DNA of 64,000 nucleotides from Roseithermus sacchariphilus. Its GTDB lineage: Bacteria > Bacteroidota > Rhodothermia > Rhodothermales > MEBIC09517. Made by a program: the position numbers and the translations under genes. This document shows, piece after piece, positions 8,561 to 16,033 of this stretch. The notes below the pieces were generated by a model. It searched no databases and had not been told where the DNA came from. It worked only from the letters and a program-made list of their open reading frames with translations. The stretch spans positions 2,896,664 to 2,960,663 of the forward strand of contig CP030158.1 in NCBI GenBank assembly GCA_003285105.1, in the 5' to 3' direction. Position 1 is the first letter of the stretch; every line of letters starts with the position of its first letter.

Positions 8561-8935
8561 ATGGTGCGGAACGCCGGGGACGGCGACGTGGGCTTCCTCA
8601 TCCCCCGGCTCGCGGCCGCGCACTACGTCAACCTGCATCGGCTCAGCGTGCAGCAGGAGCGCCTGATCCGGGAGCAGCGGCTGGCGCTGGCCGGCCGGGA
8701 CTCGCTCATCGAGGTACACCGGCTTCGGATCGCCGAGCTCGAGGGCATCATCGACGCCCGCGGCCGGCAGCTCTCGACGCTGGAGTCGGATCTGCGCCTG
8801 ACCCGGCAGACCCTCGACGAGGCCAGCGACCGGCTACGCCGGGAACGGCGGCGCAAGAAATTCTGGCGCACCACCACGCTGCTGTCGGGGGCGTCGGCCT
8901 CGGTCCTGGCCATTGTGCTGGCGCTGGCGGTGTGA
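8561..8935 (+). CDS. Coiled-coil protein with C-terminal membrane anchor, unknown function
   Basis: A 124-residue protein starting at ATG 8561. It has a long coiled coil (LSVQQERLIREQRLALAGRD through RLRRERRRKK) and a C-terminal hydrophobic anchor (LLSGASASVLAIVLALAV). The Arg/Lys stretch before the anchor predicts the coiled coil in the cytoplasm. In-frame residues before the ATG (LRVRPDSVI) also look protein-like, which raises the possibility that the reading frame is a continuation of the preceding gene after a frameshift near 8520-8545. Function unknown. Confidence 0.5.
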   Translation: MVRNAGDGDVGFLIPRLAAAHYVNLHRLSVQQERLIREQRLALAGRDSLIEVHRLRIAELEGIIDARGRQLSTLESDLRLTRQTLDEASDRLRRERRRKKFWRTTTLLSGASASVLAIVLALAV

Positions 8936-8955
8936 GCCCGTCCCGACGAACGGAA

Positions 8956-8999
8956 ACGGCCCGGGCCGCCGGCATCGGGTGTCCGGCAGTCCGGGCCGT
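8956..8999. terminator. Possible bidirectional terminator hairpin between convergent genes
   Basis: ACGGCCCGG (8956-8964) pairs perfectly with CCGGGCCGT (8991-8999), with an inner GCCGG/CCGGC pairing in the loop. It lies between the coiled-coil gene and the convergent small coiled-coil gene. There is no clear T-tract, so the call rests on stem and position. Confidence 0.35.
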
Positions 9000-9043
9000 G
9001 CAGTGGCTCGGGTGTCAGAGGTAGCCGGTCCAGGTGGCCGGCC

Positions 9044-9319
9044 TTACAGCATCGCGCGGATGCGGGCGTAGCCCTTCTTCAGCTCCTCGGCGGCCAGTTC
9101 GAGGGCGGCTTCGAGGTTTTCCGTCGTCTCCTCGGCCACGTCTTCGAGCTTGTCCGCTTTGGCTTCGAGCTTCGCTTCGAGTTCTTCCCACTTCTGCTCC
9201 AGCTTCTCCCATTCGTCGCGGGCTTCGGCTCTGGCCAGGCTCATCTTGACCCGCAGTTCGTCGCGGCGCTGTTTGAGATCCTGTACCAGTTTGTCGAGGT
9301 CGGCTCGGGTGAGTGCCAT
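9044..9319 (-). CDS. Small all-helical, highly charged coiled-coil protein
   Basis: A 91-residue protein, almost entirely heptad-patterned and Glu/Lys/Ala-rich (DLDKLVQDLKQRRDELRVKM, EWEKLEQKWEELEAKLEAKA). There is no signal peptide or membrane segment. Small soluble helical proteins of this composition occur widely as stress-linked or apolipoprotein-like proteins, but no specific function can be inferred. It is convergent with the coiled-coil gene at 8561 and runs in the same direction as the K+ channel upstream. Confidence 0.6.
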   Translation of the reverse strand: MALTRADLDKLVQDLKQRRDELRVKMSLARAEARDEWEKLEQKWEELEAKLEAKADKLEDVAEETTENLEAALELAAEELKKGYARIRAML

Positions 9320-9445
9320 GGTCGTTTCGTCGTCGGGTTGGTAGGATGGGGAACGGCCGGACCCTGTGAGCGGGCCGCCGGCCTTTGCATTGTACTGAGC
9401 GAAGGGGCGGTGGGGTTCAGCCCTCCGCGGCGTTCGATGGTGCGT

Positions 9446-11155
9446 TCAGCGGCCGGACCCGAAGAGGTTCGTGAATTCCTGCCGTTGCTGCGTATCGCCC
9501 AGCATCAGAAGGGTCGACGCGGGAGGGAGCACCGTCGACGCATTCAACGCGGTATGGATGATTCCCTCGTGCTGCAGGGCCACCACCGTCAGGCCCGTCC
9601 GCGCGCCGATCTCCGTCTCGGCGAGGGTCTTGCCCACGAGGGTAGGAGGGAGCGGCATCGAGAACAGGTTTACTCCCTCGCCCAGCAGAATCAGCTCTTT
9701 GCCCTTGAGGATGGAGACGATGGCCTCGACACCCAGCGTGGCATAGCTGAGCACGACATCGGCCCCGGCGCGGTGAATGGCTTCGAGGTTGCGTTCGTGC
9801 GTGATGCGGCTGACGATACGCAATTCCGGGTTCAGCTTACGGCAGTACGAGGCGAGGTAGATGTTCATCGCATCGTCGCTGGTAGTCAGCAGGACCGAGG
9901 GCGTTTCCTCGATACCGGCCTCTTTCAGGAGCTGGTACTCGGCGGCATCTCCTGCAAAGACCCGGTTGCACACCGGCCTGAGTCGCTCACACAACTCGGG
10001 TCTTCGCTCGATCAGGTTGACCGGGATCGAGCGTTGCCTCAAGGTCTGAGCGGCCGCCCGGCCGACCCGTCCGCCCCCGATGAGGAGCACCGGGTTCGGG
10101 TTGACGTCGTAAATGATCAACAGGTCGTCGAGGGCACTCAACTGGTCCTTTGTGCCGATGACGGCCAGGACGCTGGCCGACGTCAGGCGTGTGTCCGGCC
10201 GGACCGGGAGCAGCCGCCCTCGTTCCCAGATGCCCACGATGCTGACTCCCGTGATCTGGCGCAGGCGCGTCTCCCGAACCGTTTTACCGGCGAGCGGGGT
10301 GCTGTGCACGGGTAATTCGGCCACGAGGAGGTCTTCATAGCGCCCGATGGGGTGCGACTGGGCATGCAGGGCGTTGACCCGGTTGGCGAGTTGTTCGCCC
10401 AGCCACTGTTTCAAGGGGAGCACACGGGTAGCACCGCTCAGCGCCAGCACATCCACCGAGGCCTCTTCGCCGGCGATGGCGATGATCGGCACGTCCGGGG
10501 CGACCTCACGCACGGTCAGCGTGATGTTCGTGTTTACCGTGTCTTCCCGGTTGGCCAGTACCATCCGGGCTTTGTGCAGCTGCAGCGCCTCGTACGTTTC
10601 TCTGTTGTCGAGGTCGCCCATCACCGAGGAAATCCCGTCCAGGAATCGCTGGGAAGCGAGCATCGGGTCGGGCTCCAGAACGAAGTAAGGGATCTCGTCC
10701 AACTCCAGCCGCTCGATGAGGCCCGGGACGATGGTGTCGTACGCGCAGATGATGACGTGCCCTTCTGTGCCGCGGGGTACGCTCCGCGGCGCCCGCATGC
10801 GGATCTGGGCCTCCAGCCAGGGCGCGTAAAAGAAGCGAATGAAGGCGAAGGGGAGTACGATGAGCAGCAGCACGATCCCGGAGATCAGCACGACGATGCT
10901 GAAGAGGCGTCCGAGGTCGCTCTGGAACGTGATGTCCCCGAAGCCGAGCGTGCTCATCACGGTCAGCGTCCAGTACAGGCCGGTGATCCAGGAATGTTGC
11001 ACCTCCTCGACGTGCAGCATGATCAGGTGGAACAATTCGGCGTACACCAGGACGACGACCAGCACGAACAGGACGTACTTGAGCAACGACCGCACATTGC
11101 GTTGAACCTGCTTGTCGCGGAAGAAATAGGATAGCTGTGTGCTGACGAACTTCAT
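9446..11155 (-). CDS. Ligand-gated K+ channel with two RCK (TrkA-N/TrkA-C) modules
   Basis: A 569-residue 2-TM potassium channel subunit. The pore region is at about residues 25-110: a first TM (YVLFVLVVVLVYAELFHLI), the selectivity filter STLGFGD near residue 72, and a second TM (LFSIVVLISGIVLLLIVLPFAF). Two RCK tandems follow. Module one starts at about 132 (HVIICAYDTI, a degenerate Rossmann glycine motif) with a TrkA-C at about 250-330. Module two starts at about 345 (VLLIGGGRVGRAAA, intact GxGxxG) with a second TrkA-C at about 490-565. Two RCK domains per subunit resemble GsuK- or BK-type gating rings, so the second module probably binds NAD(H) or a nucleotide and the first may bind ions. 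It is divergent from the CPBP gene with only 44 bases between starts. Confidence 0.9.
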   Translation of the reverse strand: MKFVSTQLSYFFRDKQVQRNVRSLLKYVLFVLVVVLVYAELFHLIMLHVEEVQHSWITGLYWTLTVMSTLGFGDITFQSDLGRLFSIVVLISGIVLLLIVLPFAFIRFFYAPWLEAQIRMRAPRSVPRGTEGHVIICAYDTIVPGLIERLELDEIPYFVLEPDPMLASQRFLDGISSVMGDLDNRETYEALQLHKARMVLANREDTVNTNITLTVREVAPDVPIIAIAGEEASVDVLALSGATRVLPLKQWLGEQLANRVNALHAQSHPIGRYEDLLVAELPVHSTPLAGKTVRETRLRQITGVSIVGIWERGRLLPVRPDTRLTSASVLAVIGTKDQLSALDDLLIIYDVNPNPVLLIGGGRVGRAAAQTLRQRSIPVNLIERRPELCERLRPVCNRVFAGDAAEYQLLKEAGIEETPSVLLTTSDDAMNIYLASYCRKLNPELRIVSRITHERNLEAIHRAGADVVLSYATLGVEAIVSILKGKELILLGEGVNLFSMPLPPTLVGKTLAETEIGARTGLTVVALQHEGIIHTALNASTVLPPASTLLMLGDTQQRQEFTNLFGSGR

Positions 11156-11199
11156 GGAGTCCTGCGTGATCGGTCAATGCTTCACCAGAACGCAAGATA

Positions 11200-11982
11200 G
11201 TGAAACGCAACCCCACGGAACCGAATGCACCGGAGCCGTTTCGGGTAGAGCCCGGCATGGACCGCCCGCCTCGCGCCCCATGGCCTCCGGACGTCCGCGA
11301 GGCCGATGCGTCTCTGGAGGGGCCGTTCGTCCCGAAACGGGGTGCGCGGCGTTACCTGGTGGCTGAGTTTGTCGTCTTATTCGTCGGCGTGCCGCTGTTG
11401 CTGGTGCCCTTCCGGCAGGCGTTCGGCCGGTTCGTAATTCCCGGCCTGGTGCTGCTCGGCCTCGGCTGTGCGGCGGTGCTGTGGCGGGACCCCCGCTTCG
11501 ACCGCCGCCGCCTCTGGTGCCGGCCGTTCGGCGGGGCCTGGCTGAGGCGCATCCTGCGGATCTGGCTGATCGGAGGCGGACTGCTGGCCGCCGGGCTGGT
11601 GCTGTGGCGGCCTGATCTGTGGCTGCGCTTCCCGCGGGAAGCGCCGGGCTTGTGGCTGACCATCCTCGTCACCTACCCGCTGCTCTCGGCCTACCCGCAG
11701 GAGATCATCTTCCGGGCGTTTCTCTTCCACCGATACCGGGCGCTGTTTCCCGGCCGCCGCCGCCGGATCCTCGTCAGCGGGCTGGTCTTCGGCCTGGCGC
11801 ACCTGTTCTTCCTCAACGGACCCGCGCTGGTCCTCTCCTCCCTCGGCGGGTTGCTCTTCGCGCGCACCTACGCGCGCTCCGGGGCCGTGCTGCCGGCCGC
11901 GGTGGAGCATACCCTCTGGGGGCTGCTCCTCTTCACCGTCGGGCTCGGCCGGTACTTCTACGGCGGGGCCATCGGAACGTGA
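11200..11982 (+). CDS. CPBP-family intramembrane metalloprotease (CAAX/Abi)
   Basis: A multi-pass membrane protein of 260 residues from the GTG at 11200. An ATG at 11257 would give 241 residues and drops only a disordered Pro-rich tail, so the start is uncertain. The CPBP motifs are all present: QEIIFRAFLFHRY (motif 1, ExxxR form), FGLAHLFF (motif 2, HxxF) and a final VEHTLWG helix (motif 3 histidine). Members cleave prenylated proteins or bacteriocin-like peptides, or act as scaffolds; the substrate here is unknown. It converges with the alcohol dehydrogenase gene, leaving 21 bases between stops. Confidence 0.85.
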   Translation: MKRNPTEPNAPEPFRVEPGMDRPPRAPWPPDVREADASLEGPFVPKRGARRYLVAEFVVLFVGVPLLLVPFRQAFGRFVIPGLVLLGLGCAAVLWRDPRFDRRRLWCRPFGGAWLRRILRIWLIGGGLLAAGLVLWRPDLWLRFPREAPGLWLTILVTYPLLSAYPQEIIFRAFLFHRYRALFPGRRRRILVSGLVFGLAHLFFLNGPALVLSSLGGLLFARTYARSGAVLPAAVEHTLWGLLLFTVGLGRYFYGGAIGT

Positions 11983-12003
11983 GGCGGCGCCGGGCGGCTC
12001 CGT

Positions 12004-13035
12004 TCAGGGCGTCAGCACGATCTTGACGAGGTCTTCCGTCCCCTCGTAGAGGCGGTCGAAGGCGGCCTGCCCCTCGGCCAGCGGCCGGATCTCGCTGATG
12101 AGCGGGTCGACCTGGAGGCGGCCCCGGTGGACGAGCTCCAGCGCCTCCCGGTACTCGCCGCTGCTGGCGTAGCTGCCGACGAGCGACAGCTCGCGGGCGA
12201 TGACGTCCTGCAGGTCGATCTCCACGCGTGGCTGCACGTTGCCGACGAGCACCACGGTGCCGCCCGGCCGGGTGATCTGGATCGCCTGCCGGACCGTCGG
12301 GCCGATGCCGACGGCTTCGAAGGCGACGTCGACGCCCCGGCCGCCGGTGGCTTCCCGGACGCGGGCGAGCAGGTCTTCGTCGTCGGGGCATACCGGGACG
12401 TCGGCCCCGAGGCGGCGGGCCAGCGCGAGCCGGCCGGGCTGGAGGTCGGCCACGAAGAGGCGTTCGGCGCCGGCGAGGCGGGCGGCCTGGAGGATGAACA
12501 GCCCGATCGGCCCGGCGCCGATCACCGCGACGGTGGCTCCGTCGAGCGCCCCGGCGCGGCGAACCGCGTGCAGGCCGATGGCGGCCGGTTCGAGCAGGGC
12601 CGCCTGCGCGAACGAGACGGCCTCCGGCAGCGGGAGGAGCAGGTGGGCCGGGAGGGCCAGGTACTCGGCGAAGGCCCCGTGCCGCCTGAAGGAGGGCACC
12701 GAAACCCCCAGCACCTGGCGGTGCACACAGCGGTTGACCTGGCCCGTCCGGCAGGCCTCACACGTGCCGCAGTAGACCGTCGAGTCGAAGCACACCCGAT
12801 CGCCCACCTGCCAGCGGCTCACCTCCGGGCCGACGGCGGCGATGGTGCCGGCGGCCTCGTGCCCCATGATGATCGGGGGGATGCGCCGCCCCGTCGTCCC
12901 CGTGTAGCCCTTCACGTCCGATCCGCAGATGCCACAGGCGGCGATGCGAATCAGCACCTCGCCCGGCCCGGGCACGGGGTCCTCGACGTCGGTGTAGGTC
13001 AGCGTGTACGGGGCGGTGTGGAGGAGGGCTTTCAT
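12004..13035 (-). CDS. Zinc-dependent medium-chain alcohol/polyol dehydrogenase
   Basis: A 343-residue MDR-family dehydrogenase close in length and layout to sorbitol, threonine or galactitol-1-phosphate dehydrogenases. The catalytic zinc ligands are in CGICGSDVKGY (Cys near residue 37) and GHEAAG (about 61). The structural zinc site follows as four Cys in CGTCEACRTGQVNRC (about 89-103). The Rossmann motif is AVIGAGPIGLF at about 170, followed by an acidic residue in FVADLQPGR that favours NAD+ over NADP+. Substrate is not identifiable from sequence. It stands alone between the CPBP and Nramp-like genes. Confidence 0.88.
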   Translation of the reverse strand: MKALLHTAPYTLTYTDVEDPVPGPGEVLIRIAACGICGSDVKGYTGTTGRRIPPIIMGHEAAGTIAAVGPEVSRWQVGDRVCFDSTVYCGTCEACRTGQVNRCVHRQVLGVSVPSFRRHGAFAEYLALPAHLLLPLPEAVSFAQAALLEPAAIGLHAVRRAGALDGATVAVIGAGPIGLFILQAARLAGAERLFVADLQPGRLALARRLGADVPVCPDDEDLLARVREATGGRGVDVAFEAVGIGPTVRQAIQITRPGGTVVLVGNVQPRVEIDLQDVIARELSLVGSYASSGEYREALELVHRGRLQVDPLISEIRPLAEGQAAFDRLYEGTEDLVKIVLTP

Positions 13036-13157
13036 GGGTGAGGGCGCGGGTCGGTGGGCGAGCGCGGGTGTACGTACGAAGGTCGACGGGTGAAGGGCGG
13101 GGCAGGGATACGTTTCCCTTCCGTCCGTGGACGTTCACTCCTCGGTCTTTTCCCACG

Positions 13158-14579
13158 CTACCCGAACAGCACGAACGGGATCTGGACGATGCAGAAGTAG
13201 CCGAAGACGAGGAAGGCGAGGGCGAGGCCGACGGCGAAGGACCAGTGGGGGCGGAGGACGTCGTACGCGTCCTTGCTCAGCAGCTTCGGCAGGACGAGAT
13301 AGAGGCCCAGGCCGACCCAGAGCGCCTGCAGGGGCGTCAGCAGGAGGCCGTCCAGGATGGCGCCGAGCTGGACGAGGAAGACGGGGCGGACGCCCAGGGT
13401 GTAGACGATCACCATGTTGGTGAAGAGGAACAGCAGCAGGAACAGCCGGAACTGCGTCTTCCACGGGAAGCGCCGGGCGAAGCCCGGGATGCAGAGGCGG
13501 AACGAGTCGGCCAGGAGCCGGGGCCAGCCGGCCAGTTGCCCGATCTGCGTGGCGATCAGCGCGGCGGCACCGCCGAGGATGAACAGGAAGCCGCCGACCT
13601 CGCCCCAGCGCGAGGAGAAGATCGTCGAGAGCGTGAAGGCGACGTCGGGGCCGTCCGGGGCCAGCTGGCGCGGGCCGAGCACGCCCGCCCCGGCCACCAT
13701 GAAGCCGGTCGTGACGAGGATGCCGAGGATCATGGCGAGGGAGGCGTCGGTGTAGACGACGCGGCACCAGCCCTTGAGGTGTTCGGCATCCTGCTTCGTC
13801 AGGCGTTGCAGCAGCGTCGGGTTGGCAGGCTGGCCGTAGGCCGTCCGGGCGGCCATGCCGTAGCCGGCGCCCATCACCCAGTAGGTGTACCAGACCTGGC
13901 TGGCGAAGCCGCCCGCCCCCCAGCCCAGCAGCGGCAGGATCTCCCGCCACGGGTTCGGGCTCAGGCCCTGCTCGACGGCCCACGGCGGCACCTCCGGCGT
14001 CTGGGGGATCAGCCCGACGAGGAAGGCGCTCATCCCCGGGAAGACGTGCGCGGCGACGTAGAGGACCCCCACCACGGTGACGGCCACCAGCAGGCTCATC
14101 ACGATCTTGAGCACGTCGAACACGCCGGACCACACGACGGCCAGCGCCAGCACGGTGACGAGCCAGCCCGAGGCGAACGACGGCAGCGGCAGCAGCTCAC
14201 TCACGAACGCCCCGGCCGCCGATGCCAGCGAGCCGATCGAGATCGCGGCCGCCACGAGCTGGCCGACCAGCACGATCCACACCGCCCAGTTCTTCGGCCC
14301 CGGCATCCGCCCGATCAGGTCGATCATCCCCTCGCCGGTGATGACCGTGTAGCGGGCCCCACTCATCCCGATCCAGAACTTCAGCAGGATGCCGGCCACG
14401 ATGGCCCACAGCACGGACGTGCCCAGCACCGCGCCGGTGCGGGTGGCTAGGATCACCTCCCCGGAGCCGATGTACTCCGCTGCCCAGACGAGGGACGGCC
14501 CGACCAGCAGGACGACGGCCAGGCCGACGGGCGGTTTCTTGACGAGGGAGGGGGCGTCGGCGGGGGAGGAGGGCGGCAT
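13158..14579 (-). CDS. Nramp-related membrane transporter with atypical metal-site motifs
   Basis: A 473-residue protein with about 11-12 hydrophobic segments in the LeuT-fold order of the Nramp family. In canonical Nramp proteins TM1 carries DPGN and TM6 carries an MPH-type motif, both binding the divalent metal. Here the corresponding TM1 reads EYIGSGEVILATRTGA and the TM6 region reads QVWYTYWVMGAGYG, so both metal-binding motifs are replaced. It is therefore an Nramp-related protein that may carry something other than Mn2+/Fe2+. It lies upstream in orientation of the zinc dehydrogenase and downstream of the PepSY/TonB receptor genes, all leftward, which is suggestive but not proof of a metal-acquisition link. 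Confidence 0.75.
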   Translation of the reverse strand: MPPSSPADAPSLVKKPPVGLAVVLLVGPSLVWAAEYIGSGEVILATRTGAVLGTSVLWAIVAGILLKFWIGMSGARYTVITGEGMIDLIGRMPGPKNWAVWIVLVGQLVAAAISIGSLASAAGAFVSELLPLPSFASGWLVTVLALAVVWSGVFDVLKIVMSLLVAVTVVGVLYVAAHVFPGMSAFLVGLIPQTPEVPPWAVEQGLSPNPWREILPLLGWGAGGFASQVWYTYWVMGAGYGMAARTAYGQPANPTLLQRLTKQDAEHLKGWCRVVYTDASLAMILGILVTTGFMVAGAGVLGPRQLAPDGPDVAFTLSTIFSSRWGEVGGFLFILGGAAALIATQIGQLAGWPRLLADSFRLCIPGFARRFPWKTQFRLFLLLFLFTNMVIVYTLGVRPVFLVQLGAILDGLLLTPLQALWVGLGLYLVLPKLLSKDAYDVLRPHWSFAVGLALAFLVFGYFCIVQIPFVLFG

Positions 14580-14683
14580 GGGGCGAAGCGGGCAGGCGTC
14601 GTAAACCGAGGTCGCTCAGCATACTGGTTTTGCACCTCTGGAGCAACCGTCCGGGGTAGAGGCCTGCCGTCGCCGCCGGCCGC

Positions 14684-15952
14684 TCAGGAGGGCTCTGCGT
14701 GAGAAGCCGGCACGGCGGGTCTGGACTCCGGTGGCCGGGCCGGCTTCCCGACCGGCGCCGGCACGGACGCGGCAGCCGTGCGGGGGGGGGCCGGGGTGGC
14801 ACGTGGGGCTTCCGGGGTCCGCGAGCGCCGTTTCCGGCGCCAGCGGGGGAACCAGACGAGGAAGCCCGTGATCGGCAACGTGGCCGTCAGCAGGCTGGCG
14901 AAGAAGGCCAGCAGGCGGCCGGGCAGGCCCAGGATGGCGCCGGTGTGGATGTCGTAGTTCATCCGCAGCAAGCGGTCGCCCGCGTTGCCCTCCTCGAAGC
15001 GCTCTTCGGCGATTTCGGCGCCTGTGGCGGGGTCGTACCAGCGCTCGATGCGGCGGTAGAAGGTGCCCTCGTCCGGGTAGACCTGCACCTCGAAGGCGGC
15101 GCGCTCGTGCAGCGGCTCGTAGACGACCACGCCGTGGGCCTCCGGGTAGGCAGCGGTCAGCTCCCGGTAGACGGCGTCCAGCGTGCCGACGGCCTCCTCC
15201 GGTGCCGTTGGCTGCGCGGCCATGGGCCGCACCTCCTCCGGCAGCGCCTCGCCCCCGGTGGCGAGGCGGTAGACGCCCTCCTTGACCCATTCGAACGAGA
15301 TTACCAGCCCCGTCAGCGCGATGAAGACGACCACCCAGGAGAGGTAGAACCCGATCACGCTGTGCAGGTCGTAGGTGAGCCGCTTCGGGCTCAGGCCCCA
15401 GGTGATCGTGAAGCGCGAGCGCAGGCCCTTCCGCGTGGTCAGCACCTTGCGGTTGGCCGGAAACCACAGCACCAGCCCGCTCAGCAGCAGCACCACGAAC
15501 ACCAGCGTGGCCGTGCCGACGACGATGCGCCCGATCTCGTGCGGCAGCAGCAACGTCGTGTGCAGGTGGACGACGGTCGACCAGAACGTGTCGTGGTAGT
15601 CGAAGTGCTCCAGCACCTCGCCGGTGTAGGGGTGCACGTAGGCCCCGATCCAGTGCTCGGGATCCTGCCTGTCCCAGGCCCAGACCTGGTGGGTGCGGGC
15701 CGGATCGGTGTAGCTGATCAGCATCATGCCGTAGTCGGGGCCGATCGCGGCGCGTACCTGCTCGAAGGCCTCACTCGGCGGCAGCTTGGGGGCCGCCTCG
15801 GGCTCGACGAACCGCACGTCCCGGTCGAAGACGTCCAGCAGCTCCTCCTCGAAGACGTAGAGGCAGCCGGTGATGGCGACGATGAACACGATCAGGCCCG
15901 AGCCGAGGCCGAGCCAGAGGTGGAGCTTGCCGATGAACTGTCGCAGGGTCAT
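14684..15952 (-). CDS. PepSY-associated TM protein (PiuB/FhuF-like membrane reductase candidate)
   Basis: A 422-residue inner-membrane protein with four main hydrophobic segments: an N-terminal HLWLGLGSGLIVFIVAITGCLYVFEEE, two central TMs (about 160-185 and 212-235), and a C-terminal LLAFFASLLTATLPITGFLVWFPRW at about 345-370. PepSY-type periplasmic loops lie between them. The opening helix with GxxxGxxxFIVxxTG is the hallmark of the PepSY_TM family. Many members are encoded next to TonB siderophore receptors and are thought to reduce ferric siderophores. It starts 82 bases after the end of the receptor gene, in the same direction. The C-terminus is a long Pro/Ala-rich tail. Confidence 0.82.
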   Translation of the reverse strand: MTLRQFIGKLHLWLGLGSGLIVFIVAITGCLYVFEEELLDVFDRDVRFVEPEAAPKLPPSEAFEQVRAAIGPDYGMMLISYTDPARTHQVWAWDRQDPEHWIGAYVHPYTGEVLEHFDYHDTFWSTVVHLHTTLLLPHEIGRIVVGTATLVFVVLLLSGLVLWFPANRKVLTTRKGLRSRFTITWGLSPKRLTYDLHSVIGFYLSWVVVFIALTGLVISFEWVKEGVYRLATGGEALPEEVRPMAAQPTAPEEAVGTLDAVYRELTAAYPEAHGVVVYEPLHERAAFEVQVYPDEGTFYRRIERWYDPATGAEIAEERFEEGNAGDRLLRMNYDIHTGAILGLPGRLLAFFASLLTATLPITGFLVWFPRWRRKRRSRTPEAPRATPAPPRTAAASVPAPVGKPARPPESRPAVPASHAEPS

Positions 15953-15996
15953 GGAGCGGGGGGGTGACGGTGGAGGGGACCGGCGGAACGGACGTG

Positions 15997-16023
15997 CCCT
16001 CCGCCGCCGGAGGCGACGGAGGG
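15997..16023 (-). terminator. Hairpin between TonB receptor and PepSY gene
   Basis: CCCTCCG (15997-16003) pairs with CGGAGGG (16017-16023), with GCC/GGC pairing inside. It lies in the 82-base gap after the receptor stop codon. Without a T-tract it may be an attenuator or an mRNA-stability hairpin rather than a full terminator. Confidence 0.3.
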
Positions 16024-16033
16024 CCGTCGGGTG

